Positions 8,035-17,095 are shown, counted from the first letter of the stretch. The stretch: DNA of 51,227 bases from SAR202 cluster bacterium (GCA_016872285.1 VGZZ01000014.1:1-51227); one strand, 5' to 3'. Program-made: numbers and translations. The notes: generated by a model not told the origin, from the sequence alone.

Positions 8035-9135
8035 GTGACAAGCACAAAATACAGAGTGGTATCCGCGGACTCGCACATGGACCTGGCGTATTTGCCGAGG
8101 GACTTGTGGACGTCCAGATTTCCCAGGGAGATGCGGGACAGGGCGCCCCGGATAATGGAGACGGAAAAGGGGACGCAGTGGGTGGCGGGGAGCATGATTT
8201 TGGGGCCGGCGGGTCGACGGCGGTTTAGGGACAAGAGCGATCAGCTTAGTATCGGCCACAGGTTGGAGGAGACGGAGAAGGCGAACCCGGGGGACTCCAG
8301 GCTGCGGCTGCAGGACCTGGAGAAGGACGGGGTGGACGCGGAGGTGATGTATGGGATTCTGGGCATGGGGCTGAAGGTGAAGGAGCCGACGCTTCGGGGG
8401 CAGATATATCGAGCGTACAACGACTACATATCGGAGTTTTGCGGGGCGGCGCCCGGTAGGTTCTTCGCGCTGGGGTGCATACCGAGCGACAACCCGGAGG
8501 AGGCGGCCAGCGAGGTGCGTCGGGTGGCGAAGCTGGGGCTGAGGGGGGCGGACTTTTCGCCCTTCGCGGCGTCGAAGCCGGTGTGGCACCCGATGTGGGA
8601 GCCGCTGTGGCAGGCTTGCGAGGAGACGGGGCTGTCGGCGCAGTTCCACATAGCGGGGGGGACGACGAGCGTGGGGATGCAGTTTGGGGAGGCGTCGGCG
8701 ACGTGCGCGTACGTATGCGTTGCGCCGATGCAGGTGGACGAGGCGCTGGCGTCTATGATATGGAGCAAGGCGCTGGAGCGGCACCCGGGGCTCAAGGTGG
8801 TGCTGGTGGAGAGCGGATTCGGGTGGATACCGTACTTGCTGGAGCGGATGGACTACGAGCTGGAGGACAGGATGCACGAGATGGGGCTGAGGATGAAGCC
8901 CAGCGAGTACTGGCGCCGACAGTGTTACGCGACGTTCCAGAAGGATTTCGTGGGGATGCGGCTGCTGGATGTAATAGGGGAGGGGAATGTGATGTGGGGG
9001 AGCGATTACCCGCACCCGGACGGGGTGTGGCCGCATTCGCAGAAGGTGCTGGGGGAGTTGTTCGAGGGGGTGCCGGAGGGAACGAGACGGAAGATTACGC
9101 GTGAGAACGCGGTGAAGTTGTATAACCTGGCGTAG
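8035..9135 (+). CDS. Amidohydrolase family 2 (ACMSD-like metal-dependent hydrolase/decarboxylase)
   Basis: A 366-residue TIM-barrel amidohydrolase of the amidohydrolase-2 group, which includes aminocarboxymuconate-semialdehyde decarboxylase and related aromatic-acid decarboxylases. The amino end is VVSADSHMDLAYLPRDLW, where relatives have DxHxxE or DSHV. Conserved later features are GADFSP, PLWQACEETGL, QFHIAGG (a metal-ligand His), LVESGFGWIPYLLERMD, and the C-terminal WGSDYPHPDGVWPHS (Asp and His of the metal site). The start is a GTG with AGGAGG eight bases upstream. No neighbouring ring-cleavage gene identifies the substrate. It stands alone, with a repeat directly downstream. Confidence 0.92.
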   Translation: MTSTKYRVVSADSHMDLAYLPRDLWTSRFPREMRDRAPRIMETEKGTQWVAGSMILGPAGRRRFRDKSDQLSIGHRLEETEKANPGDSRLRLQDLEKDGVDAEVMYGILGMGLKVKEPTLRGQIYRAYNDYISEFCGAAPGRFFALGCIPSDNPEEAASEVRRVAKLGLRGADFSPFAASKPVWHPMWEPLWQACEETGLSAQFHIAGGTTSVGMQFGEASATCAYVCVAPMQVDEALASMIWSKALERHPGLKVVLVESGFGWIPYLLERMDYELEDRMHEMGLRMKPSEYWRRQCYATFQKDFVGMRLLDVIGEGNVMWGSDYPHPDGVWPHSQKVLGELFEGVPEGTRRKITRENAVKLYNLA

Positions 9136-9184
9136 GGGCCAGGGACATGTTGGTATTATCCAACGCTCCTTGTCCCTAATGGAG

Positions 9185-9302
9185 CCACCATCATCCCCTT
9201 ATCCCCTTCTTCCATCAGGAAGAAGGGGATGAAAAAATAAGAGCACCTCATCACCCCCTATCCCTCTCTTCTCCTTTGCAATAGGAGAAGAGGGGGGACC
9301 TG
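9185..9302. repeat. Interspersed repeat family A copy
   Basis: Carries both hairpins of the family: CCCCTTCTTCCATCAGGAAG with the arm AAGGGG, and TTCTCCTTTGCAATAGGAGA. It occupies the gene-free 9136-9440 interval, placed just after the amidohydrolase stop, where such hairpins could also act as a transcript end. Confidence 0.8.
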
Positions 9303-9440
9303 AGGAGACTAAATTACGCGCGCTCAAAGCTGCCCCATATTCCTACCGCATTCACGGCCCGTGCCTAAAAGGCTGATAATCGGCAGTGGGCTGCGTTAGA
9401 CTGAGTAGGGGTATTTAGAGAGGCGTGCAATCATGCATTC

Positions 9441-10250
9441 TTGCATAAATTGGGCGGAGCTTTGCTGAATGATGTGATACTGGGGGCGCTGCAGGGGATT
9501 ACCGAGTGGATACCTGTAAGCTCGGATGGAACGGTGTCGGCGGTGTATTCGTGGCTGAAGGGCGGGGACCTGGATGAGGCGCTGGCGTACGCTCAGTGGC
9601 TGCACCTGGGGACGGCGCCGGCGGCGATTATTGTACTAAGGAAGGATGTGGCAGCTTTGATTCGGGAGGTGGCGCCGAAGCCGAAGGCGCTGTCGCCGCT
9701 GTTTAAGTTTCTGGTAGTGTCGACGCTGGTCAGCGCCGCGGTGGGTCTGCCTTTGCTGATTCTTCTGGACGAGACTTTGAATGTGGCGGGGCCGGCCTTG
9801 ATGGGAGTCATCGGCGGGTTTTTGTTGGTGACGGGGTATGTTTTGTTGAAGCAGAAGGTGACGGGGAACCGGACGCGGGCGGAGCTTTCGCCGACGGACG
9901 GGGTGCTGGCGGGGGTGATGCAGGGGCTGGCGGCGCTGCCGGGGATAAGCCGGTCGGGGATGACGATGTCGATTTTGCTGGCGAGGCGGATGGACCGGCA
10001 GGAGGCGCTGGTGGCGAGCTTTTTGATGAGCATACCGGCGAGCCTGGGCGGGGCGTTTTACGGGGCGCTGGACAGCGGTTTTGATATAAGGACGGGGCAT
10101 TGGGCGGGAGCGGCGGCGGCGTTTGTGGTGGGGCTGGTGTGTATTAAGGCGCTGCTAGCGGTGGCGGGTCGGGTGAATTTTGGGGCGTTTGTGGTGGCGG
10201 TGGGGGCGCTGATGGTGGTGGGAGCGGTGGTGGAGGGGGTAGTGCAGTAG
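9441..10250 (+). CDS. uppP: UppP/BacA-type undecaprenyl-diphosphatase, divergent
   Basis: Integral membrane phosphatase that recycles undecaprenyl pyrophosphate for cell-wall and glycan synthesis. It shows the two family signatures: GALQGITEWIPVSSDGT (residues 15-31, the E/QxxxE-type motif) and LPGISRSGMT (about 166-175). Seven to eight hydrophobic helices are visible over 269 residues, a normal length. In bacterial UppP the first motif usually continues SSSGH with a functional His; here it is SSDGT, so this is a divergent, archaeal-like subtype. The start is unclear: TTG at 9441 or a later TTG at about 9474, the latter after GGCGGAG. Confidence 0.87.
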   Translation: MHKLGGALLNDVILGALQGITEWIPVSSDGTVSAVYSWLKGGDLDEALAYAQWLHLGTAPAAIIVLRKDVAALIREVAPKPKALSPLFKFLVVSTLVSAAVGLPLLILLDETLNVAGPALMGVIGGFLLVTGYVLLKQKVTGNRTRAELSPTDGVLAGVMQGLAALPGISRSGMTMSILLARRMDRQEALVASFLMSIPASLGGAFYGALDSGFDIRTGHWAGAAAAFVVGLVCIKALLAVAGRVNFGAFVVAVGALMVVGAVVEGVVQ

Positions 10251-10362
10251 GGGGGCATCAGGACTGGGCCGGTTATGCCGACGCTGGCGGCGTTTGGAGA
10301 CGAGGGGAGACGCAGGGCGCGTCAGTGACAAACCGAGGCAGGATGCAGTCATAACAGATTCC

Positions 10363-10440
10363 CTTCGACCAGGCTCAGGACAGGCCTCGACTGCATCCTT
10401 CCGAATACAGAAGGATGCCGCTCGGAATGACAATTCAGCT
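10363..10440. repeat. Interspersed repeat family C copy
   Basis: CCCTTCGACCAGGCTCAGGA is followed by a CATCCTTCCGAATACAGAAGGATG hairpin region and GGAATGACAATTC. It lies in the spacer between the convergent uppP and GMC genes; no terminator with a T-run was found there. Confidence 0.65.
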
Positions 10441-10533
10441 TCTTATTTCTTAGCCCCAACCCTTCATTAGCAGGGGATGTCTCCAGGGGAAAGAGGAGCT
10501 GAGAACAAGCACAACTAGCACTTTATTCTCATA

Positions 10534-12054
10534 TTACTTGCCGAGAGTCTGTTTTATTAGTTCCGACATGCGCTCGCCGATCATGATGGTAGAGGCGTTG
10601 GGGTTGGCGCTGACGACGTTGGGCATGATGGAGGCGTCGCAGACGCGGAGGTTCTGGAGGCCGTGGACTCGGCCGTACTGGTCGACGACGGCCGTGGGGT
10701 CTGAGGCGGGGCCCATCTTGCAGGTGCCGGACTGGTGCTGGGAGCCGGCGATGTTACGAAGGATCCACTCGTCGAGGGATTTGTCGGAGGCGAGGTGGGA
10801 GTCGTCGGGAGCGATGCGAGGGCCGGCGATGCCTTTGAAGGCGGGGTGAGCGCCGATTTTGATGCACATTCGGACGCCTTCGCGCAGCCGCTCCAGGTCG
10901 TGGGGGTGGACGGCGTTGAAATCGATTTCGGGAGGGGCGTCGAAGTCGGCGGAGGTGAGGCGGAGGCGGCCGGCGCTGGCGGGGAGTTCGATGGTGGGAT
11001 TGAGCCATAGCTGGGGCGGGGTCTCCTCAGAGCCGCGGAAGTCGGGGTTGATGGTGACGTCCTTGGGGCGTTTGGAGGCGGAGGAGGTGTAGCGGAGGAT
11101 AATCTGGCGCTTGTCGAAGTGGGCTTCGTGAGGCCGGAGGTGCTGGTACCGGACCATGGAGTAGAGGTGGTTGCGGAGGTTCTCGCCGACGCCGGGGAGG
11201 TTGTGGATAACTTTCATGCCGAGCTTTTTGAGCTGGGCGGCGGGGCCGATGCCGGAATGGAGGAGGAGGAAGGGTGAGCCGACAGCGCCGGAGGAGAGGA
11301 CGACTTCCGAGGCATCGACTTTGAAGGACTGGCCGCCGCTGATAACTTCGACGCCGACGGCGCGCTTGCCTTTGAAGAGGATGCGACGGGCTTTGGCCTG
11401 GCCTTTGAGGGTGAGGTTGAGGCGGTGGTGGTTGGGATTGAGGTACGCCATGGCGGTGTTTATGCGGAGGCCGGCGACATCGTTGACGGGATTGAGGCAG
11501 AGGCCCTGGGCCTGGGGGTCGTTGATGTCGGGCATGTAGGGGTAGCCCATGTCTTTGCAGGCCTGGTAGAAGAACTTGGCGGTGGGGAGCATCTTATCGA
11601 AGGGGACGCGGCGGATGGGCATGGGGCCGTCCTTGCCGTGGAAATCGCCGCCGAAGTCGGTATCGGTCTCGATGCGTCGAAAGGATGGGAGGACTTTGAG
11701 GTAGGACCATTCGGGATTGCCGTCGGCGGCCCAGCCGTCGAAGTCCTCGGGGACGCCTCGGATGAAGAAAGCGCCGTTGATGGCGCTGGAGCCGCCCATG
11801 ACGCGGCCTCGCCAGAGGGTCTTGTTCCAGGGCTGGTGGGAGTTCATGCGGGAGTCAAAGGCGGAGATGTGGTCGCCGGTGAGGCGGGAGATGTTGCCGT
11901 AGCCGGTGCGGACGGCCTCCGGGAACTGTTCGATGGAGGAGAAGTAGGGGCCTTCATCCAGGAGGAGGACGGAGAGGTTAGGGTCCTGGGAGAGGCGGGC
12001 GGCGAGGGTGGCGCCGGCTGAGCCAGCGCCGATGATGGCGATGTCGTATTTCAC
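10534..12054 (-). CDS. GMC-family FAD-dependent oxidoreductase (choline/alcohol dehydrogenase-like)
   Basis: Flavoprotein that oxidises an alcohol group; the substrate is not determined. From the chosen GTG at 12054 the product has 506 residues. The Rossmann motif is IIGAGSAGATLAARL (G9, G11, G14), the first GMC signature region is GGSSAINGAFFIRG, the active-site His region is AGSQHQSGTCKMG, and the C-terminus has NPNASTIMIGERM. All are characteristic of GMC enzymes. The GTG is supported by AGGAG six bases upstream; the upstream ATG would add a proline-rich stretch unlike the family. The gene is monocistronic as far as can be seen. Confidence 0.94.
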   Translation of the reverse strand: MKYDIAIIGAGSAGATLAARLSQDPNLSVLLLDEGPYFSSIEQFPEAVRTGYGNISRLTGDHISAFDSRMNSHQPWNKTLWRGRVMGGSSAINGAFFIRGVPEDFDGWAADGNPEWSYLKVLPSFRRIETDTDFGGDFHGKDGPMPIRRVPFDKMLPTAKFFYQACKDMGYPYMPDINDPQAQGLCLNPVNDVAGLRINTAMAYLNPNHHRLNLTLKGQAKARRILFKGKRAVGVEVISGGQSFKVDASEVVLSSGAVGSPFLLLHSGIGPAAQLKKLGMKVIHNLPGVGENLRNHLYSMVRYQHLRPHEAHFDKRQIILRYTSSASKRPKDVTINPDFRGSEETPPQLWLNPTIELPASAGRLRLTSADFDAPPEIDFNAVHPHDLERLREGVRMCIKIGAHPAFKGIAGPRIAPDDSHLASDKSLDEWILRNIAGSQHQSGTCKMGPASDPTAVVDQYGRVHGLQNLRVCDASIMPNVVSANPNASTIMIGERMSELIKQTLGK

Positions 12055-12230
12055 ACGGGTCTCCTGGGAGGGTGATGGACAACGGGGGATATGATAGCTC
12101 AGTGGAGGGGGTGGGGACAAAGGGGGGGACGGGGAGCGGGCACGGAAACCGCGCCCCTATAGCTAGAATTTCTAAAACTAAAGTTGGTAAGATGGAAAGA
12201 TAGAAAATCCAACTCAATTGGTGGTGTGAA

Positions 12231-12509
12231 ATGGCAGAAGTTGGGACTAAGAGCAAGGTAGTGAAAACCCTGGGCAAAGGTCAGATAACCATTCCGACGA
12301 AGTTCAGGGAGGCCTTAGGGATTGGGCCGGAGACTCTGCTGAGGGTGTCGCTGTTGGATGACCGGTTGGAGATAAGGCCGCTGGAATCTGAAGAAGGAGG
12401 CTTGAGGCGATACACAGGGGAGGAGGTAGAACGCTTTCTTCAAGAGGACAAGTTAGACGCAAAGACTGTCAAGCGTGTCAGGGCGCTGTTGAAGCAGGGC
12501 AAGCTCTAG
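12231..12509 (+). CDS. AbrB/MazE-type antitoxin (SpoVT-AbrB domain)
   Basis: A 92-residue swapped-hairpin DNA-binding protein. Residues 9-55 read VVKTLGKGQITIPTKFREAL and GIGPETLLRVS, the standard AbrB/SpoVT motif. The C-terminal half (EEVERFLQEDKLD onward) is helical and would bind the toxin. It is followed without a gap by the PIN gene (TAG then GTG), so the two form a VapBC-like operon, and the antitoxin presumably represses it. Confidence 0.9.
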   Translation: MAEVGTKSKVVKTLGKGQITIPTKFREALGIGPETLLRVSLLDDRLEIRPLESEEGGLRRYTGEEVERFLQEDKLDAKTVKRVRALLKQGKL

Positions 12510-12956
12510 GTGGCCTCGGCGCGGGAGCTGGTGTTCTTAGACGCCAGCCTGCTAATCGCGGCGTCCGGTTCCAGTACGGGAGGTTCGGCGGTGGCGATGG
12601 AGGTGTGCCAGGGGCGGAAGTTCAGGGCGGTGTTGTCTGAGAGGGTGCTGCTGGAGGCGCGGGAGAACATTTCAGGGAAGATGGGGGAGAACCCTTTGGT
12701 GAGGTTTTACAAGCTGCTGGCGGACTTGAATCCGGTGATGGCGCCAGCGGCTACTAAGGCGGGTTTAGGGGAGTGCGCGGAGGTGGTGGGGGCGAAGGAT
12801 GCGCATGTACTGGCGTCGGCCATAGAGTCGGGGGCGGGATATTTGCTGACGCTGGACAGACGGCATTTTCTGAATGCGCGTGTGAGAGGGGCGCGTTTGA
12901 AGGTGCGGATAATGACGCCGGGGGAGTTTTTGAAGGGGCTTGTTGGAAGCAGCTAA
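12510..12956 (+). CDS. PIN-domain ribonuclease toxin (VapC-like)
   Basis: A 148-residue PIN nuclease. Four acidic positions of the PIN active site are present: D11 (VFLDAS), E49 (LLEARENI), D97 (GAKDAHVLASA) and D116 (LTLDRRHF). The GTG start abuts the antitoxin stop, implying coupled translation. Its last four bases overlap the 3' end of the convergent metallopeptidase-like gene. Pairing with an AbrB-type partner supports a toxin-antitoxin role; the RNA target is unknown. Confidence 0.88.
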   Translation: MASARELVFLDASLLIAASGSSTGGSAVAMEVCQGRKFRAVLSERVLLEARENISGKMGENPLVRFYKLLADLNPVMAPAATKAGLGECAEVVGAKDAHVLASAIESGAGYLLTLDRRHFLNARVRGARLKVRIMTPGEFLKGLVGSS

Positions 12957-13660
12957 AAGGTCTGTTTGGAGCGGGGGTTTAGGACGAGGCAGACTTGGTT
13001 TTCTTTCAGGCCCAGGGCATTGCGGACGTTGATCATGGTTTGGAGGGCGGTGTCCGGGGTGGAGGAGCCGAGGGAGTCCATGATATCGGTTAGCTGGCGG
13101 CCTTTGGAGGCGACGCCAGGGCAGCGGCGCTGGCAGATTTCATCGAGGGGCTGCCATTTGTCGGGTGGGAGGTGGAACTGGAGCTCGCAGTGGCGCAAGG
13201 CCCAGGTGGCCCACCAGAGGGAGCCGGGTTCAGGGACGGGGGCGGTCTCCAGGCCCTGTCGAGCGGTGTTGTAGAGGTGGTTCTGGATGTGCCACCGCTC
13301 GAAGGGGAAGGGCTGGAGGATGTTTTCAAGGGCGTGGTGATGGACCATCTCTTCGAGGTCACCGCCGACGCGGGCTTCGTGGGAGTCGGGGGGATAGTGG
13401 AGGCCGCGGAGGCTGCGGGGGTAGCCGCGGCGGAGGAGGAGGGTGTGGGTGAGCTCATGGGCGACGTGGCAGGCGAGGGGGCCGGGAGGGAGGTTGAGCC
13501 AGGAGGGGAGGTCGTCGGGAAAGTCCGGGTCCCAGGCCTGGTCGCGGAAGATTGAGGGGTGGGCGAGGGCGATGAGTTTTTCTGGGACGGCGATTTCAGG
13601 GCCGAGGTCTGCCCAGAAGTCGTCAAAGGGTTGAGGGAGGCGGCGGCCGAGGACTTGCAT
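12953..13660 (-). CDS. Putative zinc metallopeptidase-like protein, HELTH motif
   Basis: A 235-residue protein of no family I can name. It carries CHVAHELTHTLLLRRGYP with an HExxH motif at residues 68-72 and a downstream GGDLEEMVHHH that could supply the third zinc ligand (E103 or E104), an arrangement seen in gluzincin-type peptidases. No signal peptide or membrane segment is seen, so it is probably cytoplasmic. The C-terminal half (NVRNALGLKENQVCLVLN) has no recognised motif. It converges on the PIN gene with a four-base overlap and lies next to a second toxin-antitoxin pair, so it may belong to the accessory cluster. Confidence 0.6.
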   Translation of the reverse strand: MQVLGRRLPQPFDDFWADLGPEIAVPEKLIALAHPSIFRDQAWDPDFPDDLPSWLNLPPGPLACHVAHELTHTLLLRRGYPRSLRGLHYPPDSHEARVGGDLEEMVHHHALENILQPFPFERWHIQNHLYNTARQGLETAPVPEPGSLWWATWALRHCELQFHLPPDKWQPLDEICQRRCPGVASKGRQLTDIMDSLGSSTPDTALQTMINVRNALGLKENQVCLVLNPRSKQTF

Positions 13661-13668
13661 AACTCGAC

Positions 13669-13971
13669 TTAGTCACTGAATTTTCTGATATCTCTGTATG
13701 TACTCTCACTTCTTCGTCTGACGGCGGCTATATCCACTATGCGATCCCTATCATGGATAATATAGATAACTCGCCAGACTCCAACCCTAATTCTAAATGT
13801 ATTGTCGTCCAGTTTGGAGCATCCCCTGGGCCTTGGGTCAAGGGACAGTTCATTTATGGCCAGGCGAACGCGCTCGCCTTCTCGCTCAGTAAGAGAGTCT
13901 ATTTCCCGCTGGACTCGTGCGGTACGGAACCTAACGATGTATCTTGGCTTTTCGCCGTTGCTCATATTCAT
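13669..13971 (-). CDS. RelE/ParE-superfamily toxin
   Basis: A 100-residue basic protein. The segment YIVRFRTARVQREIDSL, the central RLAINELSLDPRPRGCSKL, and FRIRVGVWRVIYIIHDRDR with a closing VAAVRRRSE-like stretch are the standard RelE core. Its start codon (ATG 13971, or 13965) lies inside the 3' end of the antitoxin gene, an overlap of 35-41 bases that couples the two. RelE proteins cleave mRNA in the ribosomal A site; residue-level activity cannot be judged here. Confidence 0.9.
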   Translation of the reverse strand: MNMSNGEKPRYIVRFRTARVQREIDSLTEREGERVRLAINELSLDPRPRGCSKLDDNTFRIRVGVWRVIYIIHDRDRIVDIAAVRRRSESTYRDIRKFSD

Positions 13972-14203
13972 CCAGGGTTATGGCCTCAGACTCAGGAGCC
14001 AAGAGAGCTTCTTTGGCGGCCAAGAGGTCCTCCAAGTCCTCCAACTTTTGAAGTATTGCCTCATACTCCTGGTATTTGACCAGAACGGCTTTTGGCTTCC
14101 CGTGATGGATTACATACAGGGGAATGCCTTCCTCTTCTAACTGGCCCATGAGGCTTGCCAGGTTTATTTTTAGCTCACTCACATTAACAATCTTGGTAGT
14201 CAT
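13931..14203 (-). CDS. Phd/YefM-like (RelB-type) antitoxin
   Basis: A 90-residue antitoxin. MTTKIVNVSELKINLASLM followed by IPLYVIHHGKPKAVLVKYQ and EYEAIL is the Phd/YefM DNA-binding amino domain; the Glu-rich C-terminal helix (EDLEDLLAAKEALL, EAITLDEYEQRR) would bind the toxin. It is first in the operon and overlaps the toxin gene. The promoter lies in 14204-14330, which also marks the truncated end of nhaA. Confidence 0.9.
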   Translation of the reverse strand: MTTKIVNVSELKINLASLMGQLEEEGIPLYVIHHGKPKAVLVKYQEYEAILQKLEDLEDLLAAKEALLAPESEAITLDEYEQRRKAKIHR

Positions 14204-14329
14204 GCCACACCTCTGAGTACTAACAATCGTACTATATTTGATGCTAGAATTAAAGGCGATTTTTGGTCAATTAGCCAACGACTCCGTAGATGCCAAGCTG
14301 ACTGAAGAGCTTGAGGGCGTCGCATCCCT

Positions 14330-15220
14330 ATGAGCCTGCGGGTGTTCCTGGTGACTTCGACAGTGATTGACGACATAGCGGCGATTACTGTTCTGGCGAT
14401 GTTCTACACGGACGAGATCGAATGGGGCAACTTAGCTATCGCAGGCGTATTCCTGATGATGCTGATTGCACTGACGCGCCTTCGCGTGCCGGTCCTGCCT
14501 TTCTACATAATCCTTGGCGGACTGATGTGGCTGGCGGTACTCAACTCCGGCATCCACGCGGTTATCGTGGGCGTGGTCCTTGGGGTAATGGTCCCCGCCA
14601 GTCCGAGGAGGACAAAGGGGTCCTTCAGCGAGACCGACAGGCGGCTTATAGAGCGGCATGAGAAGGCGGTGGCCGCCGGGAATCATGGCCGCGCTAATGC
14701 GATCTTGCGCGAGCTGGAGGACGCGGTGAGCGAGATAGAGGCGCCGGTGGAACGAATGGAACGTTTTGTTCATCCCTGGGTGAGCTATTTGGCGCTGCCG
14801 ATATTCGCGCTGGCCAACGCGGGCGTGGAGCTGTCGGCGGAGGACTTGCGCGACGGGTTGAGCAGTCCGGTGACGCTGGGGGTGTTCCTAGGCCTGGCGG
14901 TGGGGAAAACGGTGGGGGTGTGGGGCTTCTCAAGGGCTGCGGTGGCGCTGAAAGTGGCGCGACTGCCTGAAGGAGCGGGATGGGGTCAGATGCTGGGGAT
15001 CAGCATGTTGTGCGGCGTGGGTTTCACCTTTGCTATCTATATAGCAGAACTGGCTTTTACCGATCCTAACCCGGCGAAAATGGGGGTGATAGCAGCGTCG
15101 GTGACGGCGGGCATAGCTGGATACGCGACGCTGTATTTTTCGGCTAGGGGCCGAGGGTCGAGCCGGCTGAAGGCGGCGTCGATGGCGGAGGCGCAGAGGG
15201 AGGAGGCCCGCAGCGCGTGA
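14330..15220 (+). pseudogene. nhaA: Na+/H+ antiporter NhaA, amino-terminal third missing
   Basis: The frame opens with MSLRVFLVTSTVIDDIAAIT, which aligns with the middle of NhaA; the Asp pair of the ion-binding site (IDDIAA) is present. The later helices, such as FVHPWVSYLALPIFALANAG and MLGISMLCGVGFTFAIYIAEL, follow in normal order, to a total of 296 residues. Intact NhaA is usually about 390-460 residues, so roughly 130 residues containing the first helices are absent, and no matching sequence is found upstream in any frame. The break falls just after the toxin-antitoxin module, in 14204-14329. The protein is unlikely to transport. An alternative is a chimeric join in the assembly. Confidence 0.8.
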
Positions 15221-15901
15221 TTATCGACGCACCGCGGAGAGGGAATATCCGAGCTTTGCCAGCAGCTTTTCCGGATTCACCTGCAACACGTTATGACCTT
15301 CCTTCTCGGAGAACCCCGCCCCTTTCACAATCCGACCTACCATATCCGGCTTCAGCAGATCTCCCGGCTCGTGGGCGTCCGAGTCCAGCACCATAAGGGC
15401 CTTGGCCTCCAGCCCTGTCCTGGCCACATGGCCGTTGGTCAGGCTGTGCCCCTTTCTGGCGGTAATCTCCAAAAAGATTCCGTTTTGAGCCGCCAGCTTT
15501 GCCTCATCTAACGTAATAAGCCCCGGGTGCCCCACCAGATCCACGTTGAGTGAGTTGAGCGCTGCCCAGTTTGTCCCCGGCTCCACCGGCTCCACGATGG
15601 TCTCACCATGTACATTAATCAGCTTGGCACCCATGGCGCGGGCTTCCCGCGCGGCCATGTCGATGTCTTCCTTGGGCACGTGGGTAACTTCCACGCCCGG
15701 AATGGCGAGGATATCCCACCGTTTCGTCGCGATGGCGCAATCTTTCACCAAGGTTTTTACGACGTACTCGATGTTGCCAAAATTCACGTGGTCGGTAATG
15801 CCGATGACGCGGTAGCCCTGGACGTGCGCCCGACGGATCAGCTCAATGGGCGACAGCACCCCATCGCTCAAAAACGTGTGCGTGTGAAAATCGTAGACCA
15901 A
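15221..15901 (-). CDS. PHP-domain phosphoesterase (histidinol-phosphatase-like)
   Basis: A 226-residue metal-dependent hydrolase of the PHP family. The ligands are visible in order: H6-T-H8 (DFHTHTFLSDG), ITDHVNFGN (D37, H38), GVEVTHVP (Glu and His), NVHGET, LVGHPGL and VLDSDAHEPGD. This arrangement resembles tri-metal PHP phosphatases; the substrate could be histidinol phosphate or another phosphoester. The stop codon touches the stop of the convergent nhaA remnant with no gap. From here rightward the + strand becomes C-rich, opposite to the flanking DNA. The start ATG has no alternative upstream, and the 96-base spacer to the dehydrogenase gene probably holds divergent promoters. Confidence 0.88.
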   Translation of the reverse strand: MVYDFHTHTFLSDGVLSPIELIRRAHVQGYRVIGITDHVNFGNIEYVVKTLVKDCAIATKRWDILAIPGVEVTHVPKEDIDMAAREARAMGAKLINVHGETIVEPVEPGTNWAALNSLNVDLVGHPGLITLDEAKLAAQNGIFLEITARKGHSLTNGHVARTGLEAKALMVLDSDAHEPGDLLKPDMVGRIVKGAGFSEKEGHNVLQVNPEKLLAKLGYSLSAVRR

Positions 15902-15996
15902 AACTCATCTCCGCCGAGGAAGTATACCACCTCTACGCTCCCCGTTAAAAGCCTGGCCGCGCCGCCGCTCCCCAATCTAAGGCCACGATCCCGTAG

Positions 15997-17088
15997 TTGT
16001 CTGGTAGGATGGAAATAGAACCCGTAATTCAAAGGCGTTTGAATGCGGCACTCACCGCCGAGCCTGGAAATCCTCAATCCGTGCGGATAGACAACATCCC
16101 CGAACCGCCGGCCGAGGATGGCGCCATCCTTGTAGAGACCCTGGCCGTGGGTGTGTGCGGAACGGACATCGAGATACTGGAAGGAAGCTACGGATCGCCA
16201 CTGCCGGATAGTAGTCGCCTGGTAATTGGCCATGAATCCCTGGGTAGAATAATCGAAGCCCCTCCAGGGACAGCTTTGGGGAAAGGAGACCTAGTGGTTG
16301 GCATAGTGCGCCGCCCGGACCCCGCCCCCCTGCCCCAACTGCGCCGTCGACGAATGGGACATGTGCCGGAATGGACTCTACACAGAGCGGGGCATCAAGC
16401 AGCGGCAGGGCTACTGTTCTGAGCGTTTTCGAATCGAGACGGAATACGCCGTGCGCCTCCCTCCCCACCTGGAACGCGTGGGCAGTTGGTAGAGCCGGCC
16501 AGTATCGTCGCCAAGGCGTGGGAACATATCGAGCGCATCGGACAGCGCGCCTCTTGGAAGCCATCCCGGGTTCTGATAACCGGCGCTGGCCCTATCGGGC
16601 TGCTGGCCGTCCTCATGGCCGTCCAGCGGGGCCTGGATGTACACGTCCTGGACCGCGTAACCCGAGGCCCCAAGCCCCAGCTCGTCCTTGACTTCGGCGC
16701 CGCCTATCACACCGGCTCCGTAGCCAACGCCTGCGAAGGCTCAGACATTGTCATCGAATGCACCGGCGTTGGACAACTCGTTCTCGATGCCATGCGGTAC
16801 ACCGCCCCTGGAGGCATTGTCTGCTTAACCGGCATCTCCTCCGGCAGCCGTGAGCTTTCCGTGGATGCTGGCGCCCTGAGCCGGGGCATGGTTTTGGAGA
16901 ACGACGTGCTCTTCGGCTCGGTAAACGCCAATCGCCGTCACTACCAGGCCTCCGTAGACTCCCTAAGCCGGGCGGACCACGCCTGGCTGGCCCGGCTCAT
17001 CACCCTCCGCGTCCCGCTGGATGACTGGTCCACCGCCTTTCATAAAGGCCCCGATGACGTGAAATCCGTCATCGAGTTCTGCCATTGA
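15997..17088 (+). pseudogene. Zinc-dependent alcohol/glucose dehydrogenase, two frameshifts
   Basis: Medium-chain dehydrogenase resembling glucose 1-dehydrogenase. Part one (ATG 16009, or an upstream TTG) has LAVGVCGTDIEILEG with the catalytic Cys, and IGHESLGRI. Near 16325, within CCCGCCCCCCTGCCCC, the frame shifts; part two then reads PCPNCAVDEWDMC (the structural-zinc cysteines) and GLYTERGIKQRQGYCSERFR. Near 16475, at GTGGGCAG, it shifts again to part three: QLVEPASIVAKAWEHIE, the NAD-binding ITGAGPIGLLAVLMA, and a normal C-terminus. Added together the parts give a full-length enzyme of about 360 residues. Both shifts lie at C or G runs, so sequencing error is a real alternative. It is followed after 7 bases by the GH15 gene, an operon for glucose release and oxidation. 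Confidence 0.85.
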
Positions 17089-17095
17089 GGTCATA

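Noticed and set aside
8005-9036. 343-codon minus frame opposite the amidohydrolase
   Set aside because: His/Pro/Arg-rich shadow with no ribosome site.
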